Assembly (NCBI GenBank): GCA_026874595.1
Contig: CM049317.1
Coordinates: 48,322,401 to 48,386,400, forward strand
Direction: 5' to 3'
DNA from: Sipunculus nudus
Lineage: Eukaryota > Annelida > Sipuncula > Golfingiida > Sipunculidae
Length of the DNA: 64,000 bases
Part shown: one piece after another, positions 50,701 to 62,200 of the stretch
How positions within the stretch are numbered: the stretch's first letter is position 1
Layout: every line of letters starts with the position of its first letter
The notes under the pieces: model-generated
The model's database searches: none
What the model saw: only the letters and a program-made list of their open reading frames with translations
Told to the model about the DNA's origin: nothing
Made by a program: the position numbers and the translations under genes

Positions 50701-51299
50701 CGTCACTGGTTCAACGCAATTTAGTGAGTTTTAACTGATAAATATTAATATTCTTAAATATTTCATATATTTATATGGAATATAATGCATGCAGCAATAT
50801 CAGATCGCGTCATGTATATATCATACAGATCTCAGATCAACAATAGTGATCACATGCACACGCGCAAAACAAACAATTGTTTCAAAGTTGTATACCAGAT
50901 GGCGCTTTTAAGCATTCACGATAGTACCTACTAGTGGCTGTAAATCATCCCACGCTAATATTCCAGCAATGTCAGTATATCAGTATATGTCTTCCGTTTC
51001 TAATTTACTTTGTTTTTCTACTTACAGACAGCCGAGTTCCGTCCCCGGAGTCCGGGTTTACTGACACTACAACAGAACAGGCCAGGAGTTCAGTCCGACT
51101 CTATAACGTTATAACCGACCCTTATGAAGAACACAATTTAGCACGCATGCGCACGTACCGAACTACCTTGACAAGTCTCTGTCATGAGATGAACAAAATC
51201 CTCAGTACAGCGGTAGATGTGAAGACTTATGAAAACGACCCCGACTCACGACCGACCGCAGGGAATGATAACAGCTGGGGTCCATGGCTTGATTCATAA
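43689..51299 (+). CDS. Arylsulfatase, ARSB/ARSI/ARSJ type, copy 2 (nine exons, 495 aa)
   Basis: Exons: 43689-43728, 44323-44522, 46130-46313, 46656-46849, 47917-48028, 49134-49229, 49770-50004, 50569-50723, 51028-51299. Every exon has exactly the length of its partner in copy 1 (40, 200, 184, 194, 112, 96, 235, 155, 272 bp), so the protein is also 495 aa. Signal peptide MVYQLCLALCLIA. The signatures PTCGPSRASFLTG and GYATHLVGKWH, plus ADDLGFGD, APHTP and DNGG, are intact. Substitutions from copy 1 include K17M and V26M near the N-terminus, K93M, a QYKW to QYSW change, LRGGKG to LRGEKG, and CALL to WALL in the C-terminal part. Few changes hit catalytic residues, so both copies look functional. 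The donor of intron 5 is GTTAGT. Confidence 0.93.
45215..45410 (-). mobile_element. MITE-like element, same family as 42197-42402
   Basis: In intron 2 of arylsulfatase copy 2. The complement shows GATTTAGGAAAAGGAGGGGTC, GATTGCGGCGGCTG and a CCCTTTGGATCGGCTTCTG end, aligning with the 42.2-kb insert in order. Confidence 0.65.
45717..45781. repeat. (AT)n microsatellite in intron 2
   Basis: Perfect AT run of about 65 bp; AT-rich variants continue to about 46080. Confidence 0.95.
46963..47045. repeat. (AT)n microsatellite in intron 4
   Basis: AT runs interrupted by GTT, immediately before the 27-bp minisatellite. Confidence 0.9.
47098..47420 (+). repeat. 27-bp minisatellite in intron 4 of arylsulfatase copy 2
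   Basis: About 12 units of 27 bp built on GCGCAAACGTTTAAGGTG plus TTCAATAAA, with mostly single-base variants (GCGAAAACG, AATAACG). As 27 is a multiple of three, two frames on each strand stay open, giving low-complexity ORFs such as repeated KRLRCSIKR. They are not taken as genes. Intron 4 of copy 1 has no such array. Confidence 0.97.
47460..47590 (+). repeat. Partial duplicate of the exon 5 acceptor region (decoy splice site)
   Basis: Matches 47795-47925 from TCACATAAAAA through TTTATTTCAGCCGAT, i.e. the last ~120 bp of intron 4 plus the first bases of exon 5. The true exon 5 continues CTTCCTGTACC at 47917, whereas this copy runs into unrelated sequence after CAGCCGAT (47578-47585). Confidence 0.85.
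47649..47775. repeat. AT/AC microsatellite tracts in intron 4
   Basis: Short AT run (47649-47665), AC run near 47720-47733, then an AT run to about 47775. They separate the decoy from the true acceptor. Confidence 0.85.
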
Positions 51300-51478
51300 A
51301 CAGCATTAAGGAATATATAATGAGTAATTTAATTGTGACTTGATTAATTGTGGACATATTTTTTATGTCATGTTATGTTAGCAGTTCTCACTAATAATCT
51401 GTCTCATCTGTCAAGTGACTGGACACTGATTAATGACTAAACCTGCACAGATGTATATGTTGCAATGCGTGTGTTTGC

Positions 51479-51499
51479 ATATATATATATATATATAGT
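51479..51499. repeat. Short (AT)n run
   Basis: About 21 bp, 180 bp after the arylsulfatase 2 stop codon. Confidence 0.85.
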
Positions 51500-51635
51500 T
51501 GAGGTCGTGTCAACTTGTGTAATTTTGTATAGTTTTATTGACAACAATCAATCTCATTTGTACTCTCACACATAGTGGATGGCAACGCGGATTGAGATCC
51601 ATGCAGTAGTAATGGATCTGCTACGATATGAGTTG

Positions 51636-51637
<2 letters not shown>

Positions 51638-51692
<55 letters not shown>

Positions 51693-51707
51693 GGGGGGGG
51701 AGAGAGA
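51638..51707. repeat. (GA)n(G)n microsatellite
   Basis: About 44 bp of AG, then an 18-bp run of G, then AGAGAGA. Confidence 0.95.
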
Positions 51708-51809
51708 ACCCACCTATTACGCAGTTGAAAGCCAAGGGACCAGGATCACCATTTAAGTTTAAACTGTAAAATGTACCGGTTGATCTCGATTATGTGCCAT
51801 GACTAAGGC

Positions 51810-52600
51810 CATGACAGATCAGGTTGACTGTGTTTACCAGTATTTGAATGAGATGAAGAAGTTCACCTTCAGCAAATCAAGACTCAATAAGCACACACAG
51901 GACATAGAAAACACTGGAAAGTTAAAATTTGACCAATACATTAAAAGAAAAAAAAAACGGTAGACAACATACAGGCCATATAAAACAATTGAAAGTTAAA
52001 ATATGACGGATGTATTACAGAAGGACAAAAACAGAAGAGGACGCCCATCTTAGCAGAGCTCTGTCGTGCCTTTTCTCCACATGAAGGTATAAAAATGTAA
52101 TATTGTATTTTAGTTAAATCCACACAAAGTCGATCACATTTAAACAATATTCATGAGTTAAAGACTGATACCTACGCTCGATTCCGTGTGTAACTCAAAA
52201 AGTTCGGTCAATTAAAAGTTCGCTCAAGCTCTGATAGAGAGTAAAAAAAAATGCTTTCTTGAGTCACATCAACCTTTATGGTATTATCTCATAATCAGCA
52301 CACCGGTCAACCGAAGAACGTCACGACACATCGTTACTAGCCCAGTGTGTCCACTATAGGTCATACAAACCGTGGTCCAAACACTGGGTGCTCACCTCTT
52401 CATGAATTCACCGGAAACGCAGTATTATTTCAAGCAATGAAACTGGAAATGGTTCATCCCAGCATAATTTAGATAGACTCGAAACACTTCTAGGCACTGA
52501 AGAAGTGTAAATGGCAATCATCGCACTGTAGTGCTGAAATGATACCTTTCGTGCCCATCAATATATAAGTATGAAGCAGCTGAAGGCTAAAAATGCAGAG
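51810..52600. other. No gene seen
   Basis: Intergenic. No recognisable domain in the short ORFs; a minus ORF at 51941-52147 begins in an A/T run. Confidence 0.4.
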
Positions 52601-52604
52601 TCAT

Positions 52605-52692
52605 GTTTTTAAGTGTATGTGTGAGCTTCAGCCGGTTAAGTTCACCGTTTAAAAAAAACAACCTGGAAAGTCCATTTCTTCGAGTGTGTTAC

Positions 52693-52747
<55 letters not shown>

Positions 52748-52892
52748 GAATTATTTAATATGAATGTGAGAATAAATTATGAGTGAAAAAATGTGAAATG
52801 ACTTTCTCATCTTTTATAGTGTATGTCTGAGCTTCCGCGGGTTAAGTCTACCGTTTAAAAGAACCTGGAAAGACTATTCCTTCGGGGGTGTG

Positions 52893-52955
<63 letters not shown>

Positions 52956-53030
52956 ATGTGTGTGTGTTTAATAGATATGTATATAATATGAATGTAAGAA
53001 TAAATAATGAATTAAAATATGTAAATAAAT
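52605..53030 (+). repeat. Tandem pair of ~200-bp units, each with an (AT)n core
   Basis: Unit 1 (about 52605-52790) and unit 2 (about 52815-53030) share GTGTATGT.TGAGCTTC, GGTTAAGT..ACCGTTTAAAA, ACCTGGAAAG, TTC.TTCG.G.GTGT, an AT run (52697-52745 and 52898-52947), then TAATATGAATGTGAGAATAAAT. The flanks have diverged by about 10-15 percent, so the microsatellite was present before duplication. Confidence 0.8.
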
Positions 53031-55560
53031 AAAATTAATGGAGTGTTTGCAAAGCATACCAGAGTCAATTATATTGCGAATAACCTTTAGACGAGTGATC
53101 GGTGAAATTTAATAATTTATTAATGGGCATAAAAGATAAGTCTGTGACTCAAACATTTTGAAAAAAAAAAAACTAGAATAACGACTGCACATTTGCATTT
53201 ACAACCGCACAAATAAGGGTTAATTGCACGTTAAAAATATACCCTAATTATAACGGCTCCACTTAATATAATAACAACGACACGTTTCAGTTGAAGAAAA
53301 TTAGAGCATCATTAAAGCATCAGCCACATTACAGACCCCACCACAAATTACAGTTGCGCGCCAGAAGTGCCTCGTTTTCGACCTACTCGGACTTCTCGTG
53401 ACAAATGTAGATGTCACTGCGTATTTCCACACTGGTATTGGTGTAAAATTTCCCTTCATGCTTATACATATTCATAAACCCTATAAAAAGGATTTACTTT
53501 ATGCAATCACCAGGTGAACTGGGAAAAATGTACTTAAGAGCAATTTTTTTTGTACATGCTCATACATATTCATAAGCATTATGGATACTGTATACTCTTT
53601 CACAAAATGCATTAGCGAAGGGTCTTCAAGTAAGATCAACTCAGCCCGAAATTTCCGAAATATCCTGTGACGTCACTAATAGGCCGCCGCGTGTGCTGGT
53701 GTGCACGTTTAAGACGATCCACATTTGCTTCAGGTAATCCTGATCATACTCATCGGTTTGAATTGAGTCAGATTGAATAACCTTGAGATGTCCATGATCA
53801 GAACCGAGTGACTTTATCAAATAAACATGATTTTGGTCCATGATAATTAATAGTCTCAAATTTTACAGTTGAAAGAAATAAAATCGTACGGGTCCTAATA
53901 GGTTGCGTCCGTCTGAAGCATGCATATAATTTTAATCGCGATTAGGAGTAGTATCATGTCATGAACCCCTTGGAGGATGATAATACATAAAAAAATTAGA
54001 AATTTGCATTCTAAGGAATGTTGGGGTCCCTTTTGTTGAATGCCTTTTACCCGTGTTTGTATCCACTTATTCGGCCCATATTCCATGGTTTATTCGTACA
54101 TAAGTGACTCCTCATTTGTGAATATTCCCTGATTACATTCCTCAATCCCTTTCATGTGCCGTATGCACACGCAATCTAATTAGATTTTCATTGGCCATTT
54201 CTGCCCTGAAAGTTTCGTGAGATTCCGTTCAGGTGTACAGGATTTATCTTGTGAACAAACACACCGATACTTGCACAAATACAAACACCTGCACACAAGC
54301 GGGGATGAAAACATACCCTCCTGGCGGAGGCAATAAATTTCATCTTTACTTAACTCTGGACGGTGTGGCATCAAACGTCTGTTACCCAAAATCTCCAAAG
54401 CAGGTATAACTGTCATGAATATTTTGCACGCTTACTGATAATGAGATAAGTATGCAAAAATATGCAAAATATTAATATTCAAAACCCATGATGACATACA
54501 TTATGTGAAATGGTCTCCTCTTCGTTTTCAAAAATAAGTAAAAACGTATTAATAATTTGGCTCCCATATTAGAGTTAACAGTTTCTCAGAGGAAGAGATA
54601 TAAATGAGTATAAATAGAGTCGGATTTTCACCTAATGGCCTTGTGTTCACTCGCGTCATATTGTACGTGGTGGTATGTACCATTTTAGCAGTGTCTTACT
54701 TATCAACGCCTGAGTGTGTATGAGCTGATTAACCTCTGCATGTCAGTTATATGATTAAAGCCCAGCTTTTTTCGTAAAAGTCCGTGTTCTTGTCAATATT
54801 GTTAAGGGTGCATACACTCGCATGATCATGAAAAGATTTTTTATAAAAACAAAAATAATTTGGAGGGTCATAGCAACACCCAGGGATCTATTCATTTAAT
54901 GTTGTAGCTAATCTGGATCACAAATATATATTTTAATTTATAAGCTTATATACTATTTGCGCCCTAGGGCGCTTCCCCTTTCTTCGGGTAGAAGCCGCCA
55001 ATTTACAGGTATTAGGGACACCATTTGTAATGATCGAAACCGTGTTACTAAAACATGATACTGTAGAACATAACTTCTCATTAGAAGGTGGAGGTTTATA
55101 CATGTAGTTTCCTTCTGCACAATGTACTCGTGTTATAGATCGAGACGGGTCGATCAGTGACGAATCGAGCCCACACCACCCCAATCCAAGTTCAAAACCA
55201 GGCTCCACGAGTCCAAGTCAAGAGTCCTTGAGTTTCGAGTCCAAGTCCACCCTCTTCGGCTTCGATGAACCCCTAGTCTAATCCGAGTCGAACAAAATCT
55301 CTTTATATAAAAAAAAATAAATGGAAGTTAAGAGTATCATAAGTATATTTAGGTTAGTTTACATGTGCCATTTACTTTAAGGTTTACTCACATTTAGCTC
55401 CCGATGCAGACCTATAGCCTGATACAAAGTTTTTTTTTATATATTCTGTAAGTAGTCCGCACATGTATATAAATGTCTTTATGGTACGTGACAGAGCTTC
55501 ACTTCTGCTTGAATCGAGAGAGTTCAAGTCTTGGACGGTCGAGTCCTCCATCACTACTAC
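53031..55560. other. No gene seen
   Basis: About 2.5 kb of intergenic sequence. Near 55160-55270 there is a CGAGTCCAAGTC-type degenerate simple repeat, with a complementary echo near 55510-55550 (AATCGAGAGAGTTCAAGTC). ORFs in this stretch show no family features. Confidence 0.4.
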
Positions 55561-55566
55561 AAAAAA

Positions 55567-56908
55567 CTAGTGGCCGATGGGCCATGACGCTCAGCTGAAT
55601 ACAAGAAATGTTAAACAATGAGCAAAATGACAGCGAGAATGCAAAAAATAATCATGAATTTTGTGAAGAATCCTAAGAAATGGATTTCAGTGGCCTTTTT
55701 TGACAGATGACAACTTCGTTTGAAGGTCTCATAATAGAAAAAATGTGGAAAAAATTGAAACAAGGCCTACAGGCCTAATGCGAACCTGTGCAAAGTTTGG
55801 GATTATGAATGTAGGTTTATTTTAAAAATTTAATATTGATCCTCTTATGTCCTGCAAATCCACCTTAGTCATTATGATTCAGCAAAATGGACGTTTCGGA
55901 CCTGCAAGTATCGGGCTAGGACATTTTAAAACTAGGATGTATCAGTCAGGATATTTCGATTATGTTCTTTTTCCAGGGAGGATTATTGGGACAGATGAAC
56001 GGACAATTTAGCAGCATGGTTTCGGAGAACATTTCTTAGCACCTTCCTATAAAATCTAAGAAAATGAGGTTAGCCAAGAAATTAGCAAATTCAAATAGAA
56101 TTTTTTAGATGACAATTTTCTTGCAAAAAAATGTGGTAATGCTAGCTCCTGCCTTTTTTGAAATAGCTATGACGCGCGACAGACGACGGAGGACGGACGA
56201 CGCCACACCATTGCATAAGCTAACAGATTCGCTAAAATTGCAAACCCAAGTTTTCTCAAACAGTTGAAAGATGTAGTTCCAATGGTTCTAACCTTGGCCC
56301 TTATGTGTCCAGACGATGTGTCTACACGTCTAGACGCTGTGTCTAGAGGATAACTCAGAGGATAAAGGTAACAGAGACCTACTTTCAATTTTCCATGAAG
56401 ACTTTTCATAAGCCTCCTTACCTGTCAAGTATCAAGATTCTAGGTCAAGGGGTTACGATTTGTGCCCTGTTAACAGATGACAGCTTCTTTAAAGGTCTCA
56501 AAAAATAAGAAAAAAATCATAAAAATTGGAAAAATACCGGTGGAGCCACCATTTTGCAGAAATTTATGGAACCTTCCATGATCAATATTCATGCAAAGAA
56601 TCATAGTGATCAATGCATTAGTTATTCAGATACTGCAGCTTTTGCATCGATTTTTTTTATTATTCTGGGTGGTACTTACGAGACCCATAGCTCGGAGGAA
56701 ATGGGTAACAGAGACCTAATTTCAGGTTTCTAAGGAGATTTTTCATGGACATCCCAGGATGTCAAGTTGTATAATTTCCAGGTCCAGCTGTTACGATTTG
56801 TGCCCTGTTAACGGACGGACGGACGGACCACCATAAGGCCGGACGGACGGACGACGGACGAAGGGTGGTCGCTATAGCTCAGATGACATTCAGTCAGCTG
56901 AGCTAAAA
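55567..56908 (+). repeat. Full-length-looking dispersed repeat with ~330-bp internal units
   Basis: Left end GTGGCCGATGGGCCATGACG then CTCAGCTGAAT; right end CGCTATAGCTCAGATGAC then TCAGCTGAGCTAAAAATG. Inside, TTACGATTTGTGCCCTGTTAAC recurs at 56453 and 56800, and GGTAACAGAGACCTA at 56369 and 56705, giving a period of roughly 340 bp. GGACGGACGG tracts lie near 56180 and 56813-56860. Relatives in the minus orientation lie at 34770-35640 and 38655-39285. No ORF is plausible, so it is non-autonomous. Confidence 0.75.
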
Positions 56909-59296
56909 ATGAGCGAAAACAAAGAAAATTATATATTTTTTATTATATTGACTTTTATTGAAAATGTAAATAAAAAATAGGTGATAATTGTCAATAACAA
57001 CTGTATTTACTGCAAAATCCCAGTACTGACTCCATAAATTACAGGAACGTGTGAATAATTTGAACAGAATATAATACGTAAATAAACTGGAATTTACAGA
57101 AATGTTATTACTGTAATTGTGCTAGTCAGTGAATTCAGTAATGCTAGAACCAAAAACAGATGCAATCTTTAACGTTTTAATTTACACTTTCCCTTACTCT
57201 GATCATGAAATCAATACCTGCTGAGGTTTGATTTACACATTTATTAACAAAAGTTTCCATATTTCGATATACATACATCACAAACAGATAAAGGACTAGT
57301 TGCATTTACATATATACATAAAAAGCACCATGGTGACCAGATACATGCAAATTTACCGAGATATCATTGTTAATAAAAGTATAAAATACAACATGATGAT
57401 AAAGTGAAGACTCAGGCACGAAATACCGTTTACTTTTTAAAACTTTCATCATTAATAAATCATTTTGATGCTGGAACACATAATAATGACCTTTTTTTTA
57501 TAAATATATGTAAATAATTATATTTAAAGAATTTGTAGGCAGTAAATGCGTTACAATGCAAATCACCAAAATTCGTACCGGACCTCGATTTCTGGTTCAC
57601 TTTGGGACTGGTACGCACCACTGTTCTGGGCCGGTTGCTTTCATATCATGAAATTTGTTGAGAACAGGTTGGGCATTGGTAATGCTTGGTTCCATTTTTG
57701 GGTTGATAAGAAGAAGATGAAATTCAGAAATCATCTAACGCTCGTGATGGATAGTGAATAGTCAATTATGATATAAGAAACATGTAAACAAAACTGGTCT
57801 TGTCACGGGTAATAACATAAGTGATCTACATTCGCCATCAAACGGCGCTTCAGCAAGATCCAGGGGCGGATACAGTATTTTAGTGTGCTTGGGGAGAGCA
57901 GTGGCGGAAAATATAGGAGTGGAAAAGTATTCTCCCATAATGCAGACTTTTTTATAATGTAGGCTTTTGTGGTACAAACTAGGTTTGACTGATAATGCAA
58001 ATTTGGCTCATTTTTGGTACCGAGCGCTTTTTTCCTTTATATTCCCCAGGTTTGCAAAGCTAAAATAAAAGTTCCATATCATATACACCGGCCTCTGTAT
58101 ATGATTGTCTGATCTGGCATACACCGTTACAGTTTTGTTGCCGCCCGTTTACTGGAAGCATTTAAAACGATCAAATAAAGTAAACACATAACAATGATTG
58201 TCAGCCATGAATGTCAATTCATAGTTTATATTCGACTCGTTAACATCGTGTGTACCTTCCTTAAAATATTTAACATTTTTATCAAGCTCAGTAAACCACT
58301 ATATTCATCCATAATGATTTATAATTCATCTATGATGATTTATAATTCATCCATAATGATCTACCAGGAAATAGAAAAATGTAGTTACCCTGTTTAAATA
58401 TGATAAATTTGAACACCTTACTGTCTACACGTAGTCTTATTATATCAGCACATATATTTTGTGCGTCCATTTATTGCTGTACGTCTTAAAGGAAATCGAT
58501 AGGCCATACAGCAGGCATTAAACCTCAGGAATCTACAAAAGAGCTACCGTAACATTTATGAATTTAAAATCTGCAGGTGAAAATACAATAAGCTTTTGCC
58601 ACGTTTGAATAGGAAGGATATTATTGGAAACATATCTTCAAGGCACAGGAAAAAAAAGCTCACACAGCTGAATTATAACTACAGCAATGCTCTTAGAATA
58701 CGTTGATTCAAGAAGTCTGTAAAACAATTCGAGGTACCATTAATACTCCGAGAGTCAATGTATTATTGGTGAAAATGGATGCATTTAATATGCAAATGTG
58801 TACAACGATTGTGTTTTTTAATGTAAAATGTGAATAAAGCTTGAATTCAGTTTTGTACATACAAAATATTAATACATGTGTGACTGTAAGGACATGATCC
58901 CTGTATCCGAGTGAATATACAAAAAAATGTGTAAATACAATATTGAAATAACTCTAGAATACCCAATGAATATGCAACATAAAAAAGCAAGAAAGGAATA
59001 CAGTCATAGGTATGGAGACCACTACATGGACTTTTACCCCAACCGCGTCATGATATGTGCAACTATGGTTTGAACGGTTTAGCTTTTTCAGGCTTGGTTT
59101 GGTTTTTCAAAGATATCAATAAATGAAATAGTCAATATCCCCGCATCCGTTTTATCTGGGTAATATTATTGCGAGGTTAATATTTCTGACACTGTTTTAT
59201 CAATCCTTACAAAGCGTATTTACAGGGATTGTGAAAATATATATGGAAGAAAGTTGAACAAAATGTTTTCATAAATGCGATACAACAGGTGTAAAA
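56909..59296. other. Intergenic, and 3' flank of the helicase gene
   Basis: No gene seen. A CCAGGGGCGGATACAG stretch at 57861-57875 resembles the terminus of the hAT-like MITE at 42197. ATAATTCATC-type short tandem units lie at 58312-58365. Plus ORFs here have no recognisable domain. Confidence 0.4.
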
Positions 59297-62200
59297 TTAC
59301 TTCAAAGTTATAACATAACACGGGAGGATTTGATCGGGGTCAAATATAACCACCTCCGTCCCTCTACCCATATCATCAGTGCCAACAATATGAGAATCAT
59401 ACCCGGGCTTTAGTCCGGAACCGGACATTGCCCCGGTACAGCGATAAGAATTTCCGGGCAGCACCTTACAAAGCAGGAGTTTTGGTCCATAACCCAAACT
59501 TTTTTCCGGAAATTCTGAAAAATAAATTCCTCTCCCATAAGCAGTACCAGCATGGCTGCCTACTTTTGCCATACTGAAATTCTCCTTGACTATACTGACT
59601 ATATTCTGCGGGCTAGTGCCATGAAATGCAAGTATGTAATCTGCTTCAGGAGTACCCTTGTATTTTACCTGAAACTCTCTTAATTTCCTTTCAAATTTGT
59701 TCACCAAGGGCGGATTTACATGGTATTCAATATAATCCACGGTGCGTCCTTGATGCATTCTCAGGAACTGGGACTCCGCGATCATATAATGTACTTGCTC
59801 AGGGTCGTTCAAGTTCAAAGACCTTTTGTCTCTAAGTTCGTATTTTTTGTACGGACCGATGGTTCTACTCAAAGAGTCGTTACAGACGTTCTCTATCATT
59901 GTCGACGTGTACTGGTAGTGCACGATATACTTTGGTAATGCTTGTTTGGGATTGTAAATAACAAATTCGTCAAACAGTACCCCTCCAGACGTCTTGGTGT
60001 CCCGCTTGGCGTATAGCGAATCGTATCTGTCCCGCTGAAGCCTGTGTAAATTCATGTCATTTTGAGCAGATGTAACAGTGTAGGACCTGCCCAGCAGAAC
60101 GTCACAGAGTAGCAGCATTCTTGAGCCTTTGGTGTACAGTTCCTGTGCACTCTTAGAAGCATCCGTTGCAAAATAAACGCCTTTGCCGAACATCCCAGGA
60201 TTTTTAGGCATTATAAATCCAGTTTTGATGATAGCGTCCACCGCTTCTTTACTAGTTCCGTGAAATTTCAGTTCACTTCTAGTTGGATCAATCATTTCAG
60301 TCCTTGCCTTCAGCCATCCTTCTAAAAGTCTCTGGTTGTAGACTTTCTCTACCTTTGTGACTGTAGGGAACCACTTGTGTGTAGGCTGGACGTACTTGTT
60401 CACCCTGTCCGCAACACCATAATACTCAGCCGCCGTATCACCTTCTGGGCTCAGGGTTATTCTATATTCCTGGGCGGGTTTTCGTAATTTAAGTTGCTCA
60501 AATTCCTCTTTTGCCTGCTGCCTTGCCCTCTCTCTCACGAGTTCTTCGGCCTGGCGTCTCTTGCGCTCCTCTTCCTTACGAATCCTTGCACATACGGCAC
60601 AGGTGTCATCACTGCATTTATCACCGCATCTATCTTCACATGGATGACCACACTTCAATTTCTTAGGACATTGTTCCCGGCATTTCATATGATCTGGGAC
60701 GGAAGAGCAAAACCGTTCAGTTTGATGCCCACAGTTTGGGAATTTGTGAGGAACCTTCTGTTCACAACGTAGCTTCTCTGGGTCTTTATAACACTCTTTA
60801 ATTGTTGTATGACGGCATTTTTGGAATGTGTATGATACCTTTTCTCTGCAAATGGTATGACGGTGATTTGGTTGGCAAGTCAATCTGCAGTTATGGATAT
60901 TACAATGCATCATCTTGATGCATGGTTCCTTGCAAAAATCTCCAAGTGTGATTTCCTTTTCACTGGATGCGAATATTTTTGAAGACTTCGGATGTCTCGG
61001 GCATTGGAGCACCAAGTTCTTACCCACACAGTCTTTAGCAGCCATTCTCTTCAGTAATTCTGACCAATAAGAACTGTACAACAGAGTTTCTCGGTTGCCG
61101 ATGAAATACATACCACATCTCGCTCGAGACTGCGCAACACAGCGCCGGTTACGAACGTTGAGAAATCCGATGCCTTTGCTACTCGGCTCTGACCGCACTA
61201 ACGATACAATAACGATGTCGTTTTCATCACCCTGATAGTTGTCTATGGTGTGAATCACCACTTTGCGTTCTTTTCCTTCTTCCCCGGTATCTTCTGGCGT
61301 AGGTGCAAAATATTCTGGGTACTTCGTTTCGGCTTCTTTGAGCTTTCTGCGTAACAGAGCTACCTGACCTTTATACGCCCCTAAGATCGTGACCTTATTT
61401 GGTGTGTATCCTTGTTGAATGAAAAATAGTGCGAGTTTTATGGCTCGCTCAACCTCCCCTTCATTTGTTACACTTCTGCTTTTAATTTCCGGATTTCTGT
61501 GATCCCAGAAAAACATGGACTTCTCTACACACGGTGGAGCTTTATTTTTCTGAACCCGTTCAAGATTACTTTTCAAAGTTGGGTATATATCCAATAACAG
61601 TTCTGCGAATTCTGGTCTCATTCGATTTTGCATTTCCAAGGTAGCATAGGGAATGTTGTTTTTAATGAGACGTTCCATCAGAGAAACATCAAGGTGATAC
61701 TCCTTGCGGAGTGTGTAATTTTCCACATTAGGTTTCAATTGTTCATGATCACCTATCAAAATCAAATGGCAGGCCCAGTTTCCAAGAGCTGCTACCAAAT
61801 GCGGTTCGAGAACCTCTGCTGCTTCTTCTACAATCACCACACCAGGTCTAACTTGGCAAAGAAGGTCATGATTCAAAGATGCCCCAGTCACAGTCATTCC
61901 AATAATTCGTTTTGACCTCAGAATTTCTGCTTTATGTATATTTTCTAGATTTGAGCGCGCCTTGCAATTACGCTGATACTGCTGTAGACTATGTTGGAAA
62001 ATACCCATAGGACCTTCGCTTTCATTTAGGAGGATCAGCTGTACCAGACACACCCTTTCTGTCTGAGAGAATGACCATAAATCTTCAACATTCAAAAGCT
62101 GGCCGCTTGACACCTGCTCAAATATCTTACTCGCACATGGAAACAAGCCTGGCCGAAATTCTGCATCTGCATTTTCAGCTTTAAAGGCAAATATCTCTTC

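Noticed and set aside
54933-55208. 91-codon minus-strand ORF near a CGAGTCCAAGTC repeat
   Set aside because: Partly low-complexity, no family resemblance and no splice sites of note.
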